Below are positions 18,540-26,805 of a stretch of 64,000 nucleotides of DNA, piece by piece. Position numbers and translations under genes: made by a program. Origin of the DNA: Cellulomonas sp. S1-8 (lineage in GTDB: Bacteria; Actinomycetota; Actinomycetes; Actinomycetales; Cellulomonadaceae). The notes under the pieces were generated by a model. The model was not told the origin of the DNA, did not search any database, and saw only the letters and a program-made list of their open reading frames with translations. The stretch is taken from positions 930,001 through 994,000 of the forward strand of contig NZ_CP110806.1 in NCBI RefSeq assembly GCF_026184235.1, read 5' to 3'. Positions within the stretch are counted from its first letter, which is position 1. The number at the start of each line of letters is the position of its first letter.

Positions 18540-19472
18540 ATGACGCGTGAGCACGAGATCCTCGTGGGGGTGGACGGCTCCGCCGCCAGCCTGCACGCCC
18601 TGGACTGGGCCGCCGCCGAGGCCCGTACCCGCGGTCTGGGGCTGCGGGTCGTGGTGGCGTACGCGTTGCCCTCGTTCACCGCGGCGTCGCTCGACGGCGG
18701 GTACGCCGCTCTCGACGACGAGACCATCCGCGCCGGCGCGCAGGCCGTGCTCGACGAGGCGCTGACCCACCTGGGCACGCCCGGGGTGCCCGTGCACGGG
18801 CGCGTCGTCACGGGCGACGCCGCGGGCGTGCTGGTCGACGAGTCCCGTCGGGTCGAGCTCGCCGTCGTCGGGACGCGCGGTCGCGGCGGGTTCGCGGACC
18901 GGCTGCTGGGCACCGTGTCGTCGGCGCTGCCGGCGCACGGGTTCTGCCCGACGGTGGTCGTGCCGCTGCGGGGGGCGGACGGTCAGCCGCTCGCCGACGG
19001 TGAGACGGTCGACGTGAAGCCGGTGGGCCGCATCGTCGTCGGCGTCGACGGCTCGCCACCGGCAGAGCGTGCGCTGCGGGCCGCGATCCGTGAGGCCCTG
19101 GCGTGGGACGCCGAGCTGTACGCGGTGTCCGGGGTGCCGATCGCGTCGATGACGGGCGCGCTCGCGTGGCTGCCGTCCGCGGTGGACCACGAGCAGGTGC
19201 TCAAGGACATGGCTGAGGGGCTCGACGTCGTCGTGGACCGCGCGGTCGCGGAGTACCCCGGTGCGCAGGTGCAGCGGCACGTGCTGGACGGCACGGGAGC
19301 CGAGCTGCTCACGGAGTTCTCCGCGGCGACCGACCTCGTCGTCGTCGGGTCGCGGGGTCGCGGCGGGTTCGCCGGGCTGCTGCTGGGGTCGACGAGCCAG
19401 GCCGTCCTGCACCACGCGCGGTGCCCGGTGATGGTCGTGACGACCCGCGGCGACGCCCCCGCGTCGAGCTGA
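18540..19472 (+). CDS. Universal stress protein with two USP domains
   Basis: A 310-residue cytoplasmic protein made of two tandem USP folds. Domain 1 begins ILVGVDGSAAS and ends with GTRGRGGFADRLLGTVSS; domain 2 begins RIVVGVDGSPPAERAL and ends with GSRGRGGFAGLLLGSTSQ. Both contain the G-x2-G-x9-G-S/T pattern of ATP-binding USPs. ATG 18540 follows GGAGGT. In actinobacteria such tandem USPs are often induced under hypoxia or stationary phase; regulation here is not visible. Confidence 0.93.
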   Translation: MTREHEILVGVDGSAASLHALDWAAAEARTRGLGLRVVVAYALPSFTAASLDGGYAALDDETIRAGAQAVLDEALTHLGTPGVPVHGRVVTGDAAGVLVDESRRVELAVVGTRGRGGFADRLLGTVSSALPAHGFCPTVVVPLRGADGQPLADGETVDVKPVGRIVVGVDGSPPAERALRAAIREALAWDAELYAVSGVPIASMTGALAWLPSAVDHEQVLKDMAEGLDVVVDRAVAEYPGAQVQRHVLDGTGAELLTEFSAATDLVVVGSRGRGGFAGLLLGSTSQAVLHHARCPVMVVTTRGDAPASS

Positions 19473-19527
19473 CGCGTCGCGCCCACGGCCGGGGGCGTTT
19501 GCCGGGCGTCGGGCTGGGCCCGTGGTT

Positions 19528-20019
19528 TCAAGGCGTCGGTGACGGGTCCGGGCTCGGGAGGGCGTCCGGGCGTCGCACCAGGGCGGACAGGACCACCGTG
19601 GAGCGCGTGCGGGCGACGAACGACTCCGCCGCGAGCCGTTCGACGACCTCCTCGAGGTGCCGCATGTCCCGTGCTCGGACCTGCACGACCAGGTCGACGT
19701 CGCCGGTGACCGTGCTCGCCGAGACGACCTCCGCGTAGCGCTCGACCGCCGCACGCATCGTCGTCGGGCTCGTCGACCCCTGGCAGAAGATCTCCACGAA
19801 CGCCTCGGTGTGCCAGCCGAGCGCCGCCGGGTCGAGCCGCACCGTGAAGCCGCGGATCACCCCGCGCTCGCGGAGCCGGTCGACACGGCGCTTGACGGCC
19901 GGCGCCGACAGCGAGACCTCCGCCCCGACCTGGGCGAACGTCGCGCGCGCGTCGCGGGCGAGCGCCCGCAGGATCGCCTGGTCGAGGTCGTCGAGCCGCT
20001 CGGGGTGCACGTGTCCCAT
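19528..20019 (-). CDS. Lrp/AsnC-family transcriptional regulator
   Basis: A 163-residue regulator. LDDLDQAILRALARDARATF and LSAPAVKRRVDRLRERGVI form the N-terminal HTH; the C-terminal RAM-type domain includes TGDVDLVVQVRARDMRHLEEVV. Proteins of this family sense amino acids. It lies near but not adjacent to rocD-ddaH, separated by one gene on the other strand; in many actinobacteria an Lrp-type regulator accompanies ornithine aminotransferase and dimethylargininase, so control of arginine/ornithine degradation is likely but inferred. Confidence 0.9.
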   Translation of the reverse strand: MGHVHPERLDDLDQAILRALARDARATFAQVGAEVSLSAPAVKRRVDRLRERGVIRGFTVRLDPAALGWHTEAFVEIFCQGSTSPTTMRAAVERYAEVVSASTVTGDVDLVVQVRARDMRHLEEVVERLAAESFVARTRSTVVLSALVRRPDALPSPDPSPTP

Positions 20020-20175
20020 CGTGACGGATCAGGGCGGACGTCCCGGTCGCCCGATCTGCACGGATGTGCAAGACAACTGACCATATGTTCCCTGAATTGC
20101 GGCGCATTCGCTCAGGTCGGACGCTGCGAGTGCCGATGCGTCGAATAGACGCGACCACGCCTTACGGGGGGACCG

Positions 20176-21507
20176 ATGAGCGGACGGCAGGACACCGGCG
20201 CACGCCGGACGACGGGCACGACCGGCACGAGTGCCTCGGCCGCCGCGCCACCGCCCGCCACCGGAGCCCCGCCGGCCGCCGCGCCACCGCCGGGCACCGC
20301 GCCCGCGCCGCTCATCCCGACACAGGCCGGGCACGTCGTGTCGGCCCCGGTGCCGGTGGTCCCGGCCCGCGTGACGCTCGTCCCGACGCAGGCCACCGCC
20401 CCGACGGGGACGCTGCCCGTCCTGGCACCGCCCGTCCCGACGGGCGCGCCGGTCGGCCCGGTGACGGCGTCGCCCGCACCGGCACCCGCGCTCGAGGACC
20501 TGGACGTCGCGCCCGCCGCACAGCCCGCCCGACCGCACAGCCGGCAGGTCGTCGCGCTGCTCACCGCCGCCGCCGTGCTCGTCTCGGCCGGTGGCGTGTG
20601 GGCCGTCCAGCAGGACCGGGCGGGGCGCGCCGACGCGCTGCGCGCCACCCAGGCCCGCGTCGCCGTCGCCCAGGCCGCACTCGCCCCGGAGCTCGCCGCC
20701 GGCCGTGCCGACGGGATCGTCGCCGGTGCCGCCGTCGCCACCGCCCTGCGCGCCGACACGGCCGCGTCCGGCCGCGCTGCCGTCGACCAGGCCACCGCGA
20801 CCCTCACCGCCGCAGCGCAGGCCGGTGACGGCCCGCGCGGGGAGCTGCAGACCGCCATCGGCGGGGCGGCGGCCGTGCTCGACGCACCGGCCGTGTCCCT
20901 CACGACGCTGCGTACGAAGACGGCGGCGATCGCCGCACCCCAGCAGGCCGTCGTCGACGCGCAGGCCGCGTGGCAGGCCGCCGAGGACGCGCGCATCGCC
21001 GCCGAGGCCGCTGCCGCCCAGGCCGCCGCGCAGGCGGCCGCAGCGCGCGACGCGATCCGCGGCAAGGTCACCTCGGTCCGACCCCCGGCGAGCAGCCGGC
21101 CGAGCCCGGGTGGGTCCGGCGGTGCCGCTCCGGCCGCGCCCGCGGAGGCGGGGCTCGCCACCGCCGGCTCCGAGGCGTCGTCCGGTGACGTCGGTGCGGC
21201 GCTCAACGCGCACCGCGCCGCCAACGGCCTGGGTGCCCTGTCGATCGTGCGCTCCGGTGCCCGCGTCGAGCACGCCATGCAGATGGCCGCGTCGGACAGC
21301 ATCTGGCACTCCGGCACCCGCGCCGGCTCGCCCAAGGCGCGTCCGGAGATCGTCGGGCGCGTCAGCCCCGGCAACGCGTCCCGCATGATCGCGGCGTACG
21401 CGGCCTCGAGCGGACACAACGAGCAGATGCTGGGCGGCTACTCGACGGCCTACATCGGCGCGGTCTCCCACGACGGCTGGCTCTACACGTCCATCACCTT
21501 CGGCTGA
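20176..21507 (+). CDS. Membrane-anchored protein with C-terminal CAP/SCP-like domain
   Basis: A 443-residue protein. Residues 1-125 are Pro/Ala/Thr-rich and disordered, about 127-148 a membrane helix (VVALLTAAAVLVSAGGVWAV), 150-290 an Ala-rich coiled coil, then a linker and, from about 335, a domain with AALNAHRAANGLGAL, ARVEHAMQMAASDSIWHSG and YAASSGHNEQMLGGYSTAYIGA. This order of helix, His/Glu sites and H-N-x-x-M matches CAP-superfamily (SCP/PR1) domains, although conserved residues are partly missing. The domain would face the wall. ATG 20176 follows GGGGGGAC. Function unknown; no pathway neighbours. Confidence 0.75.
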   Translation: MSGRQDTGARRTTGTTGTSASAAAPPPATGAPPAAAPPPGTAPAPLIPTQAGHVVSAPVPVVPARVTLVPTQATAPTGTLPVLAPPVPTGAPVGPVTASPAPAPALEDLDVAPAAQPARPHSRQVVALLTAAAVLVSAGGVWAVQQDRAGRADALRATQARVAVAQAALAPELAAGRADGIVAGAAVATALRADTAASGRAAVDQATATLTAAAQAGDGPRGELQTAIGGAAAVLDAPAVSLTTLRTKTAAIAAPQQAVVDAQAAWQAAEDARIAAEAAAAQAAAQAAAARDAIRGKVTSVRPPASSRPSPGGSGGAAPAAPAEAGLATAGSEASSGDVGAALNAHRAANGLGALSIVRSGARVEHAMQMAASDSIWHSGTRAGSPKARPEIVGRVSPGNASRMIAAYAASSGHNEQMLGGYSTAYIGAVSHDGWLYTSITFG

Positions 21508-21548
21508 CCACCGACCCACGTCCGACCCCCACCCCACCCACCCGCTGG

Positions 21549-21603
21549 CGCCGAACTCGTGGTTCGGCGGGCTTCCGGGGGGCGGGAGCCGCTGAACCAC
21601 GAG
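21549..21603. terminator. Competing hairpins between convergent genes
   Basis: CGCCGAAC/GTTCGGCG (21549-21556, 21562-21569) can pair locally, or CTCGTGGTTC/GAACCACGAG (21556-21565, 21594-21603) can pair over a longer loop; the two stems share bases. Position between convergent stops supports a bidirectional terminator. Confidence 0.6.
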
Positions 21604-21625
21604 CCCGGCGGGCGGGGTCGGGGGG

Positions 21626-22849
21626 TCAGGGGGTCGTGAGGGCCGTCGTCAGGTGGTCGAGGGCCCGGTCGAGGTCGGCCGGGTCGATCGTCAGGGGCGG
21701 GGCGAGGCGGATCGTGCCGCCGTGGGTGTCCTTCGCCAGGACGCCGCGCGCGAGCAGCCGCTCGCACAGCTCGCGGCCGGTCGCCGGGCCACCCGGGACC
21801 GACGGGGCGATGTCGAGGCCCGCCCACAGGCCGACCGTGCGCAGGCCGGTCAGCAGCCCGTCGTCCATGAGCTCGGCCAGCCGGTGGCCGACGTGCTCGC
21901 CGAGCGTGCGGGCGCGGGCCTGCAGCGTCCCCGGGGTCAGCAGGTCGACGACGGCCAGCCCGACGGCGCACGCGAGCGGGTTGCCACCGAAGGTGGACCC
22001 GTGCGTCCCGGCGGTCAGCACCTCGAGGACGTCGGAGCGCCCCACGACCGCGGACACGGGGAGGATCCCGCCGCCGAGCGCCTTGCCGAGGGTCACCAGG
22101 TCGGGCTGGACGTCGAACCGTTCGCACGCGAGCGTCGCACCGGCGCGTCCCAGGCCGGACTGGATCTCGTCGGCGATCAGCAGCACGCCCGCGTCGTCGC
22201 ACAGCGCCCGCACTCCTGGCAGGTACTCCGACGGCGGCACGACGACGCCCTGCTCGCCCTGCACGGGCTCGAGCAGCACCGCGACCGTCGTCTCGTCGAT
22301 CGCGGCGGCCAGCGCGGCCGTGTCGCCGTACGGCACGGTGACGAACCCGGGCGTGAAGGGGCCGAACCCGCGGCGGGCGTCCGGGTCGGACGAGAACGAC
22401 ACGATCGTCGTCGTGCGGCCGTGGAAGTTGCCGTCCGCGACGATGATCGTCGCGCGGTCCGCGGGCATGCCGCGCACCTCGTAGCCCCACTTGCGGGACG
22501 CCTTGATGGCCGTCTCGACGGCCTCGGCACCCGTGTTCATCGGCAGGACGAGGTGCGACGTCCCGGCCAGCAGCGGGCCGACGAGCCCGACGAGGGCGCG
22601 CGCGAACGGCTCCAGCAGGTCGTGGTCGAAGGCCCGCGACGTGAGCGTCAGGCGGTCGACCTGCGCGTGCGCGGCCGCGACGAGCGCGGGGTGCCGGTGC
22701 CCGAAGTTCAGGGCCGAGTACCCCGCGAGCAGGTCGAGGTACCGCCGGCCCTCGGTGTCGGTGACCCAGGAGCCCTCACCCGTCGCGAGCGTGACGGGCA
22801 GCGGGTGGTAGTTGGGGGCCAGCGCGGAGGCCTCGACGAGGGTGCGCAC
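21626..22849 (-). CDS. rocD: Ornithine aminotransferase
   Basis: A 407-residue class III aminotransferase. Motifs: NYHPLPVTLATGEG at the N-terminus, MNTGAEAVETAIKASRKW, GNFHGRT, LLEPVQGEQGV, LIADEIQSGLGR and the PLP-lysine motif LGKALGGG, followed by HGSTFGGNPLA. These identify ornithine:2-oxo-acid transaminase, which converts ornithine to glutamate semialdehyde. GTG start lies 3 bases after the ddaH stop, so the two form one operon: ddaH releases citrulline from methylarginines and rocD processes ornithine from the same catabolic flow. Confidence 0.94.
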   Translation of the reverse strand: MRTLVEASALAPNYHPLPVTLATGEGSWVTDTEGRRYLDLLAGYSALNFGHRHPALVAAAHAQVDRLTLTSRAFDHDLLEPFARALVGLVGPLLAGTSHLVLPMNTGAEAVETAIKASRKWGYEVRGMPADRATIIVADGNFHGRTTTIVSFSSDPDARRGFGPFTPGFVTVPYGDTAALAAAIDETTVAVLLEPVQGEQGVVVPPSEYLPGVRALCDDAGVLLIADEIQSGLGRAGATLACERFDVQPDLVTLGKALGGGILPVSAVVGRSDVLEVLTAGTHGSTFGGNPLACAVGLAVVDLLTPGTLQARARTLGEHVGHRLAELMDDGLLTGLRTVGLWAGLDIAPSVPGGPATGRELCERLLARGVLAKDTHGGTIRLAPPLTIDPADLDRALDHLTTALTTP

Positions 22850-22852
22850 GGC

Positions 22853-23680
22853 TCAGACCCGGATCTCGAGCGTGCAGCACTTGGCGCCGCCGCCGCCCTT
22901 GAGCAGCTCGGACGTGTCGACGGGCAGGGGCGTGAACCCGCGATCGCGCAGCGCGTCGGCGAGGTGCACGGCTCGGGGTGCGACGACGACGTGCTGCCCG
23001 TCGGACACGGCGTTGAGGCCGAGCGCGGCCGCGTCGTCGTCGTCCGCGAGGATCGCGTCGGGGAAGAGCTGGGCGAGCACGCAGCGCGACCCGGGGGAGA
23101 ACGCCGGCGGGTAGTACGCGATCTGCGGCGCCGCCGCGTCCGACGACAGCACGGCCAGCGCGGTGTCGAGGTGGTAGTACCGCGGGTCGACGAGCTCGAG
23201 GGAGATCACGGGACGACCGAACAGCTCCTGCGCCTCGGCGTGCGCGCTGCGCTCGGTGCGGAAGCCCGTGCCCGCCAGCACCAGGTCGCCGACGACGAGC
23301 ATGTCGCCCTCGCCCTCGTTGGTCGACGCCGCCGTGTGCGTGACGTAGCCCCGGTCCGCGAACCACTTCTGGTAGGCGGGACCCTCGGCCTGCCGCTGCG
23401 GGTACCGGAACCGCGCCGAGTAGACCATGCCGCCGACGACGGTCGCGCCGTTGGCCGCGTACACCATGTCCGGCAGGCCCGGGACGGGCTCGATGGTGTC
23501 GACCGTGTGCCCCAGGTCCAGGTAGGTGTCGCGCAGCGTGCGCCACTGCTGCACGGCCAGCCCCGTGTCGGTGGCGCGCGTCGGGTCCATCCACGGGTTG
23601 ATCTCGTAGGACACCGTGAAGTGGGTCGGCTCGCACATCAGGTAGTGCCGGGGGGTGGCGCCGGGGGCGTGAGTGGTCAT
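22853..23680 (-). CDS. ddaH: Dimethylargininase-like amidinotransferase-fold hydrolase
   Basis: A 275-residue member of the guanidino-group-modifying superfamily. The substrate-binding YLMCEPTHF and MVYAANGA segments, the catalytic His in YYHLDTAL and the nucleophile Cys in GGGGAKCCTLEIR are all present. N-omega,N-omega-dimethylarginine is hydrolysed to citrulline and dimethylamine by this family; a role on arginine itself cannot be excluded. First gene of the operon with rocD. The 200-bp upstream gap contains TTGCGCGCCCATGCGCGAT, a loose palindrome that could serve the Lrp-type regulator. Confidence 0.9.
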   Translation of the reverse strand: MTTHAPGATPRHYLMCEPTHFTVSYEINPWMDPTRATDTGLAVQQWRTLRDTYLDLGHTVDTIEPVPGLPDMVYAANGATVVGGMVYSARFRYPQRQAEGPAYQKWFADRGYVTHTAASTNEGEGDMLVVGDLVLAGTGFRTERSAHAEAQELFGRPVISLELVDPRYYHLDTALAVLSSDAAAPQIAYYPPAFSPGSRCVLAQLFPDAILADDDDAAALGLNAVSDGQHVVVAPRAVHLADALRDRGFTPLPVDTSELLKGGGGAKCCTLEIRV

Positions 23681-23881
23681 GAGGCTCCTCGCGGGGGGAC
23701 GGGGCTGCGGGGTCGGCGCCGGGGGGACGGCTCGTGACGAGCGTACGATCGGGTCGGCTGAACAGGGCGTAGGCCACGTTGCGCGCCCATGCGCGATCCA
23801 TTGCGTGGTCGAGGATCTGGCAAGCGATCTGTTGTGCCGTCACCTACCGGAAACATGGATCGATGTCGCCGGAAACCGGGA

Positions 23882-24385
23882 TCAGTCGCTCGGGCGCTCC
23901 GCCGACGTCAGGTCCCGCGCAGCCCGCCGCAGCACCACGCGCAGCATCGCCCCCAGCAGGGGCGCCGTCACGCGGGCGGTGAGCTCCCGGGGCAGCGGTC
24001 CCGCCAGCGGCACGTGCTCGGTCCACGTCACGCGGCACGTCGACGGGCCCGTCGGGACGACGACGACGGTCGCCTCGCCCAGCAGCACGGGACCCTGCTT
24101 GGCGAACACCGCGACCCCCGTCGCGCCGCCCGCGTCCGTGCCAGGCGGGTCGAACCGCGTGACGACCATCCGGTCGGGCAGGCCCGGCAGCCCGCGGCGC
24201 GCCCCCGGCCCCGACACCGCGGCCACCCGCTGCCCCACACCGGTCGGGCCGTCCACCTCGACACGCGTCATCGGCACCCACGCACCGTGCCGTCGCGCGT
24301 CGGTCAGGGCGTCCCACGCGACGTCCGCGGGGACGGGCAGGGCGCGGGTCACGGCGGCGGTACCGGGTGCTGCGGCGGGGGTCAC
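23882..24385 (-). CDS. SRPBCC (START-like) family protein
   Basis: A 167-residue protein with the helix-grip layout of polyketide cyclase/dehydrase-like proteins: N-terminal strand TRALPVPADVAWDALTDARRHGAW, central strands VVTRFDPP and TWTEHVPLAG, and the long C-terminal helix GAMLRVVLRRAARDL. Such small domains bind hydrophobic ligands; no catalytic set is recognisable. GTG 24385 is opposite in direction to the aldo/keto reductase ATG 33 bp away, so the two share a compact divergent promoter. Confidence 0.85.
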   Translation of the reverse strand: MTPAAAPGTAAVTRALPVPADVAWDALTDARRHGAWVPMTRVEVDGPTGVGQRVAAVSGPGARRGLPGLPDRMVVTRFDPPGTDAGGATGVAVFAKQGPVLLGEATVVVVPTGPSTCRVTWTEHVPLAGPLPRELTARVTAPLLGAMLRVVLRRAARDLTSAERPSD

Positions 24386-24418
24386 CCGTCGATCCTCGCG
24401 CGGGGTAGCGTCGTGCGC

Positions 24419-25411
24419 ATGCAGACGCGCGCGCTGGGGCGGACAGGACGTCAGGTCGGGGTCGTGGGGCTGGGCTGCTGGCAGCTCGGCGGGGACTGGG
24501 GAGTCGTCGCGGACGACACCGCCCACACGGTCCTGGAGGCCGCGGTCGGCGCGGGCGTGACGTTCCTCGACACCGCCGACGTCTACGGCGACGGACGCTC
24601 CGAGCGGACCATCGGCGCGTTCCTCGCGTCTCGTCCCGACGTCGCCGAGCGCGTCACCGTCGCGACCAAGATGGGCCGCCGCGCGGACCCGCACGAGCCG
24701 GGCGCGTACACGTACGACGCGTTCTGCCGGTGGACCGACCGCAGCCGCGAGAACCTGCGCACCGACACGCTCGACCTGGTCCAGCTGCACTGCCCCCCGA
24801 CCGCGGTGCTCAGCACGGACGCCGTCTTCGACGCGCTCGACCGGATCGTCGAGGACGGCCGCGCCGCCGCGTACGGGGTCTCGGTGGAGACGGTCGACGA
24901 GGCGCTCGCCGCCATCGCCCGCCCGCACGTCGCGAGCGTCCAGATCATCCTCAACGTGTTCCGACGCAAGCCGCTGGAGCAGGTGCTCCCCGCGGCCGCC
25001 GAGGCCGGCGTCGGCATCATCGCGCGCGTGCCGCTCGCGTCGGGTCTGCTGTCCGGCAAGTACGACGAGCACACCCGGTTCGCGTCGGACGACCACCGCA
25101 GCTACAACCGCCAGGGCGAGGCGTTCGACGTCGGCGAGACGTTCTCGGGCGTCCCGTACGACGTCGGCGTGGCCGCGGCGCAGGACGTCGCGGCGCTGAC
25201 CCCGTCGGGCATGACGACCGCGCAGCTCGCCCTCAAGTGGATCGTGCAGCAGCCCGGTGTGTCCGTCGTGATCCCCGGGGCGCGCACGCCCGCGCAGGCG
25301 CAGGCCAACGCGGCCACCGACGCCTTCCCCGACCTCCCGCCGGCCACGCTGACGGCCCTCGAGCAGCTCTACGACACCCAGATCCGCCAGCACGTCCACA
25401 CCCGCTGGTGA
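24419..25411 (+). CDS. Aldo/keto reductase
   Basis: A 330-residue TIM-barrel oxidoreductase. The catalytic tetrad positions are visible: Asp and Tyr in DTADVYGDGRSE, Lys in TKMGRR and His in QLHCPP; the NADP site includes the C-terminal VVIPGARTPAQ. It belongs to the branch of Tas/YajO-like reductases of unknown physiological substrate. ATG 24419 is placed by family N-terminus (QTRALGRTGRQVG). Monocistronic, ending before the nested palindrome at 25431. Confidence 0.92.
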   Translation: MQTRALGRTGRQVGVVGLGCWQLGGDWGVVADDTAHTVLEAAVGAGVTFLDTADVYGDGRSERTIGAFLASRPDVAERVTVATKMGRRADPHEPGAYTYDAFCRWTDRSRENLRTDTLDLVQLHCPPTAVLSTDAVFDALDRIVEDGRAAAYGVSVETVDEALAAIARPHVASVQIILNVFRRKPLEQVLPAAAEAGVGIIARVPLASGLLSGKYDEHTRFASDDHRSYNRQGEAFDVGETFSGVPYDVGVAAAQDVAALTPSGMTTAQLALKWIVQQPGVSVVIPGARTPAQAQANAATDAFPDLPPATLTALEQLYDTQIRQHVHTRW

Positions 25412-25430
25412 CCTGACCGCCCCGTCCCAG

Positions 25431-25508
25431 CCGTCGAGTGCGGGGGAAACGCCACGAGTGCGGGGGTTGTTTCCCCCGCACTCGTGCTGTTTCCCCCGCA
25501 CTCGACGG
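25431..25508. repeat. 78-bp nested palindrome between convergent genes
   Basis: Outer arms of 20 bp (25431-25450 and 25489-25508) and inner arms of 14 bp (25453-25466 and 25473-25486) are all perfect complements, separated only by 2-nt spacers and a TTGTTT loop. Each strand carries CGAGTGCGGGGG twice in direct repeat. It can serve as a bidirectional terminator for the two convergent genes, but is larger and more regular than needed. Confidence 0.9.
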
Positions 25509-25540
25509 GGTGGGGTCCGGGGATGGTCGGGCCTGCTACG

Positions 25541-26290
25541 TCAGCGGCGGCGGCCCAGGAGGCGGCGTCGGCCGCGGGCGTCGTCCGGTGCCGCGTCGCC
25601 GGGGACCGGTGGCAGGGTGCGGGCGTCGGCGGGGCCGACGTCGATGACGCGCGGGAACGTCTCCGGCGGCGGGCCGAACGCGAGCCGCGCGCCCTTGACG
25701 ACTGTCCCACCGAGGGCGCGTCCGCCCGCGACGCCGACTGCCGCGCCGATGCCGTAGGGCGCGAGGCGTCCCAGCGCGACGCCACCGAACCGGGCGGCCT
25801 GCGTGCGCACCAGCTTGCGGGTGAGCTGGTTGTTGACCTTCTTGACCGTGCCCATGGGCATGCGCGTGAGCAGGAGCTTGCCGACCCGGATCGTCGTGAG
25901 CTCGGTGACGTCGCCGACGACCTTCGCGCCGGACTCGCCCAGCAGCGTCGCGAGCAGCAGCGCCTTGCGGCGCTCGGTGTCGGCGACCTCGATGCCGTGC
26001 ACCGACGCCACGGCCAGCGAGAACGCCGCCGACGCGCCGAAGAACGTCGCCACGTCGCTGAGGGTCAGCGCGGTGGCCAGACCCGTCCCGACGATGGGTG
26101 CGGCCGCCGCGGCACCCACCGCGCCGCCCGTGCCCGCCACGACCAGCAGGTACTCCTTCTCCAGGAGGCGGATGATCTCGTCCGGCCCCGCACCGGGGTT
26201 GCGGCGCTTCACGCCCTCGACGTGCGCGTGGATCGTCGCGGACGGGATCGTCACCGCCTTCTCGAGGGCGGCCTGCACCAGGCGCGGCAC
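25541..26290 (-). CDS. Conserved hypothetical protein with Gly/Ala-rich membrane-insertable segments
   Basis: A 249-residue protein. The N-terminal 45 residues are helical and basic; residues about 50-105 (VVAGTGGAVGAAAAAPIVG, ATALTLSDVATFFGASAAF) and about 180-205 (GIGAAVGVAGGRALGG) are Gly/Ala-rich and weakly hydrophobic, suggesting membrane association; the tail is Pro/Arg-rich and disordered. Resembles EcsC-like hypothetical proteins in style, but I cannot assign it. GTG start lies one base after the OsmC stop, so they are probably co-translated. Confidence 0.7.
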   Translation of the reverse strand: MPRLVQAALEKAVTIPSATIHAHVEGVKRRNPGAGPDEIIRLLEKEYLLVVAGTGGAVGAAAAAPIVGTGLATALTLSDVATFFGASAAFSLAVASVHGIEVADTERRKALLLATLLGESGAKVVGDVTELTTIRVGKLLLTRMPMGTVKKVNNQLTRKLVRTQAARFGGVALGRLAPYGIGAAVGVAGGRALGGTVVKGARLAFGPPPETFPRVIDVGPADARTLPPVPGDAAPDDARGRRRLLGRRR

Positions 26291-26291
26291 G

Positions 26292-26759
26292 TCAGCGCTC
26301 CCCGGCGACGGTGAGCGTGGTCGTCGCGCCGTGCTCGAGCGTCCGGCCCACCGTGCAGTGCTCGTCGACGGACCGGTGCACGACCGTCAGCAGGCGGTCC
26401 CGCGCGGCGTCGTCGAGGCTCGTCAGGTCGACCTCCATCACCTCGGCGAGAGCCGGGTACCGGTCCTCCGTGGGGTGGGACAGCCCGCCGACGCGGATCG
26501 TCACCTGCACGTCGTCGCCGAGGCGGCGGGCGAGCGCGGCGTCGGACGACAGGCCCGAGCACGCGCCGAGCGCGATCTTCAGCAGCTCGCCCGGGGTGAA
26601 GGCGTCGGGGTCCCCGAGGGAGCCGATCCGCACCTCCCCGCCGCGTGAGCTGCGGCCCACGTACTGGCGTGTCCCGGTGCGCTCGAGCCACAGCAGGGTG
26701 TCGTCCGCGTTGGCCATCGGGTCCTCGGCGAGGACGCGCGCGTCCTGGTCGGCTGTCAT
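26292..26759 (-). CDS. OsmC/OhrA-like protein
   Basis: A 155-residue protein of the OsmC fold: GGEVRIGSLGDPDAFTPGELL and the central helix LKIALGACSGLSSDAALARRLG, followed by beta strands VQVTIRV and MEVDLTS and a late VDEHCTVGRTLEHGA. The two Cys (in GACSG and EHCTV) occupy the positions of the OsmC peroxidatic pair, so thiol peroxidase activity on organic hydroperoxides is plausible. ATG 26759 taken; an internal ATG 14 codons on is possible. Coupled to the downstream hypothetical gene. Confidence 0.88.
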   Translation of the reverse strand: MTADQDARVLAEDPMANADDTLLWLERTGTRQYVGRSSRGGEVRIGSLGDPDAFTPGELLKIALGACSGLSSDAALARRLGDDVQVTIRVGGLSHPTEDRYPALAEVMEVDLTSLDDAARDRLLTVVHRSVDEHCTVGRTLEHGATTTLTVAGER

Positions 26760-26805
26760 GCGCCCGATCTTCGCACGCACCTTCGACGCGCGCCCCGCGG
26801 GCGTC

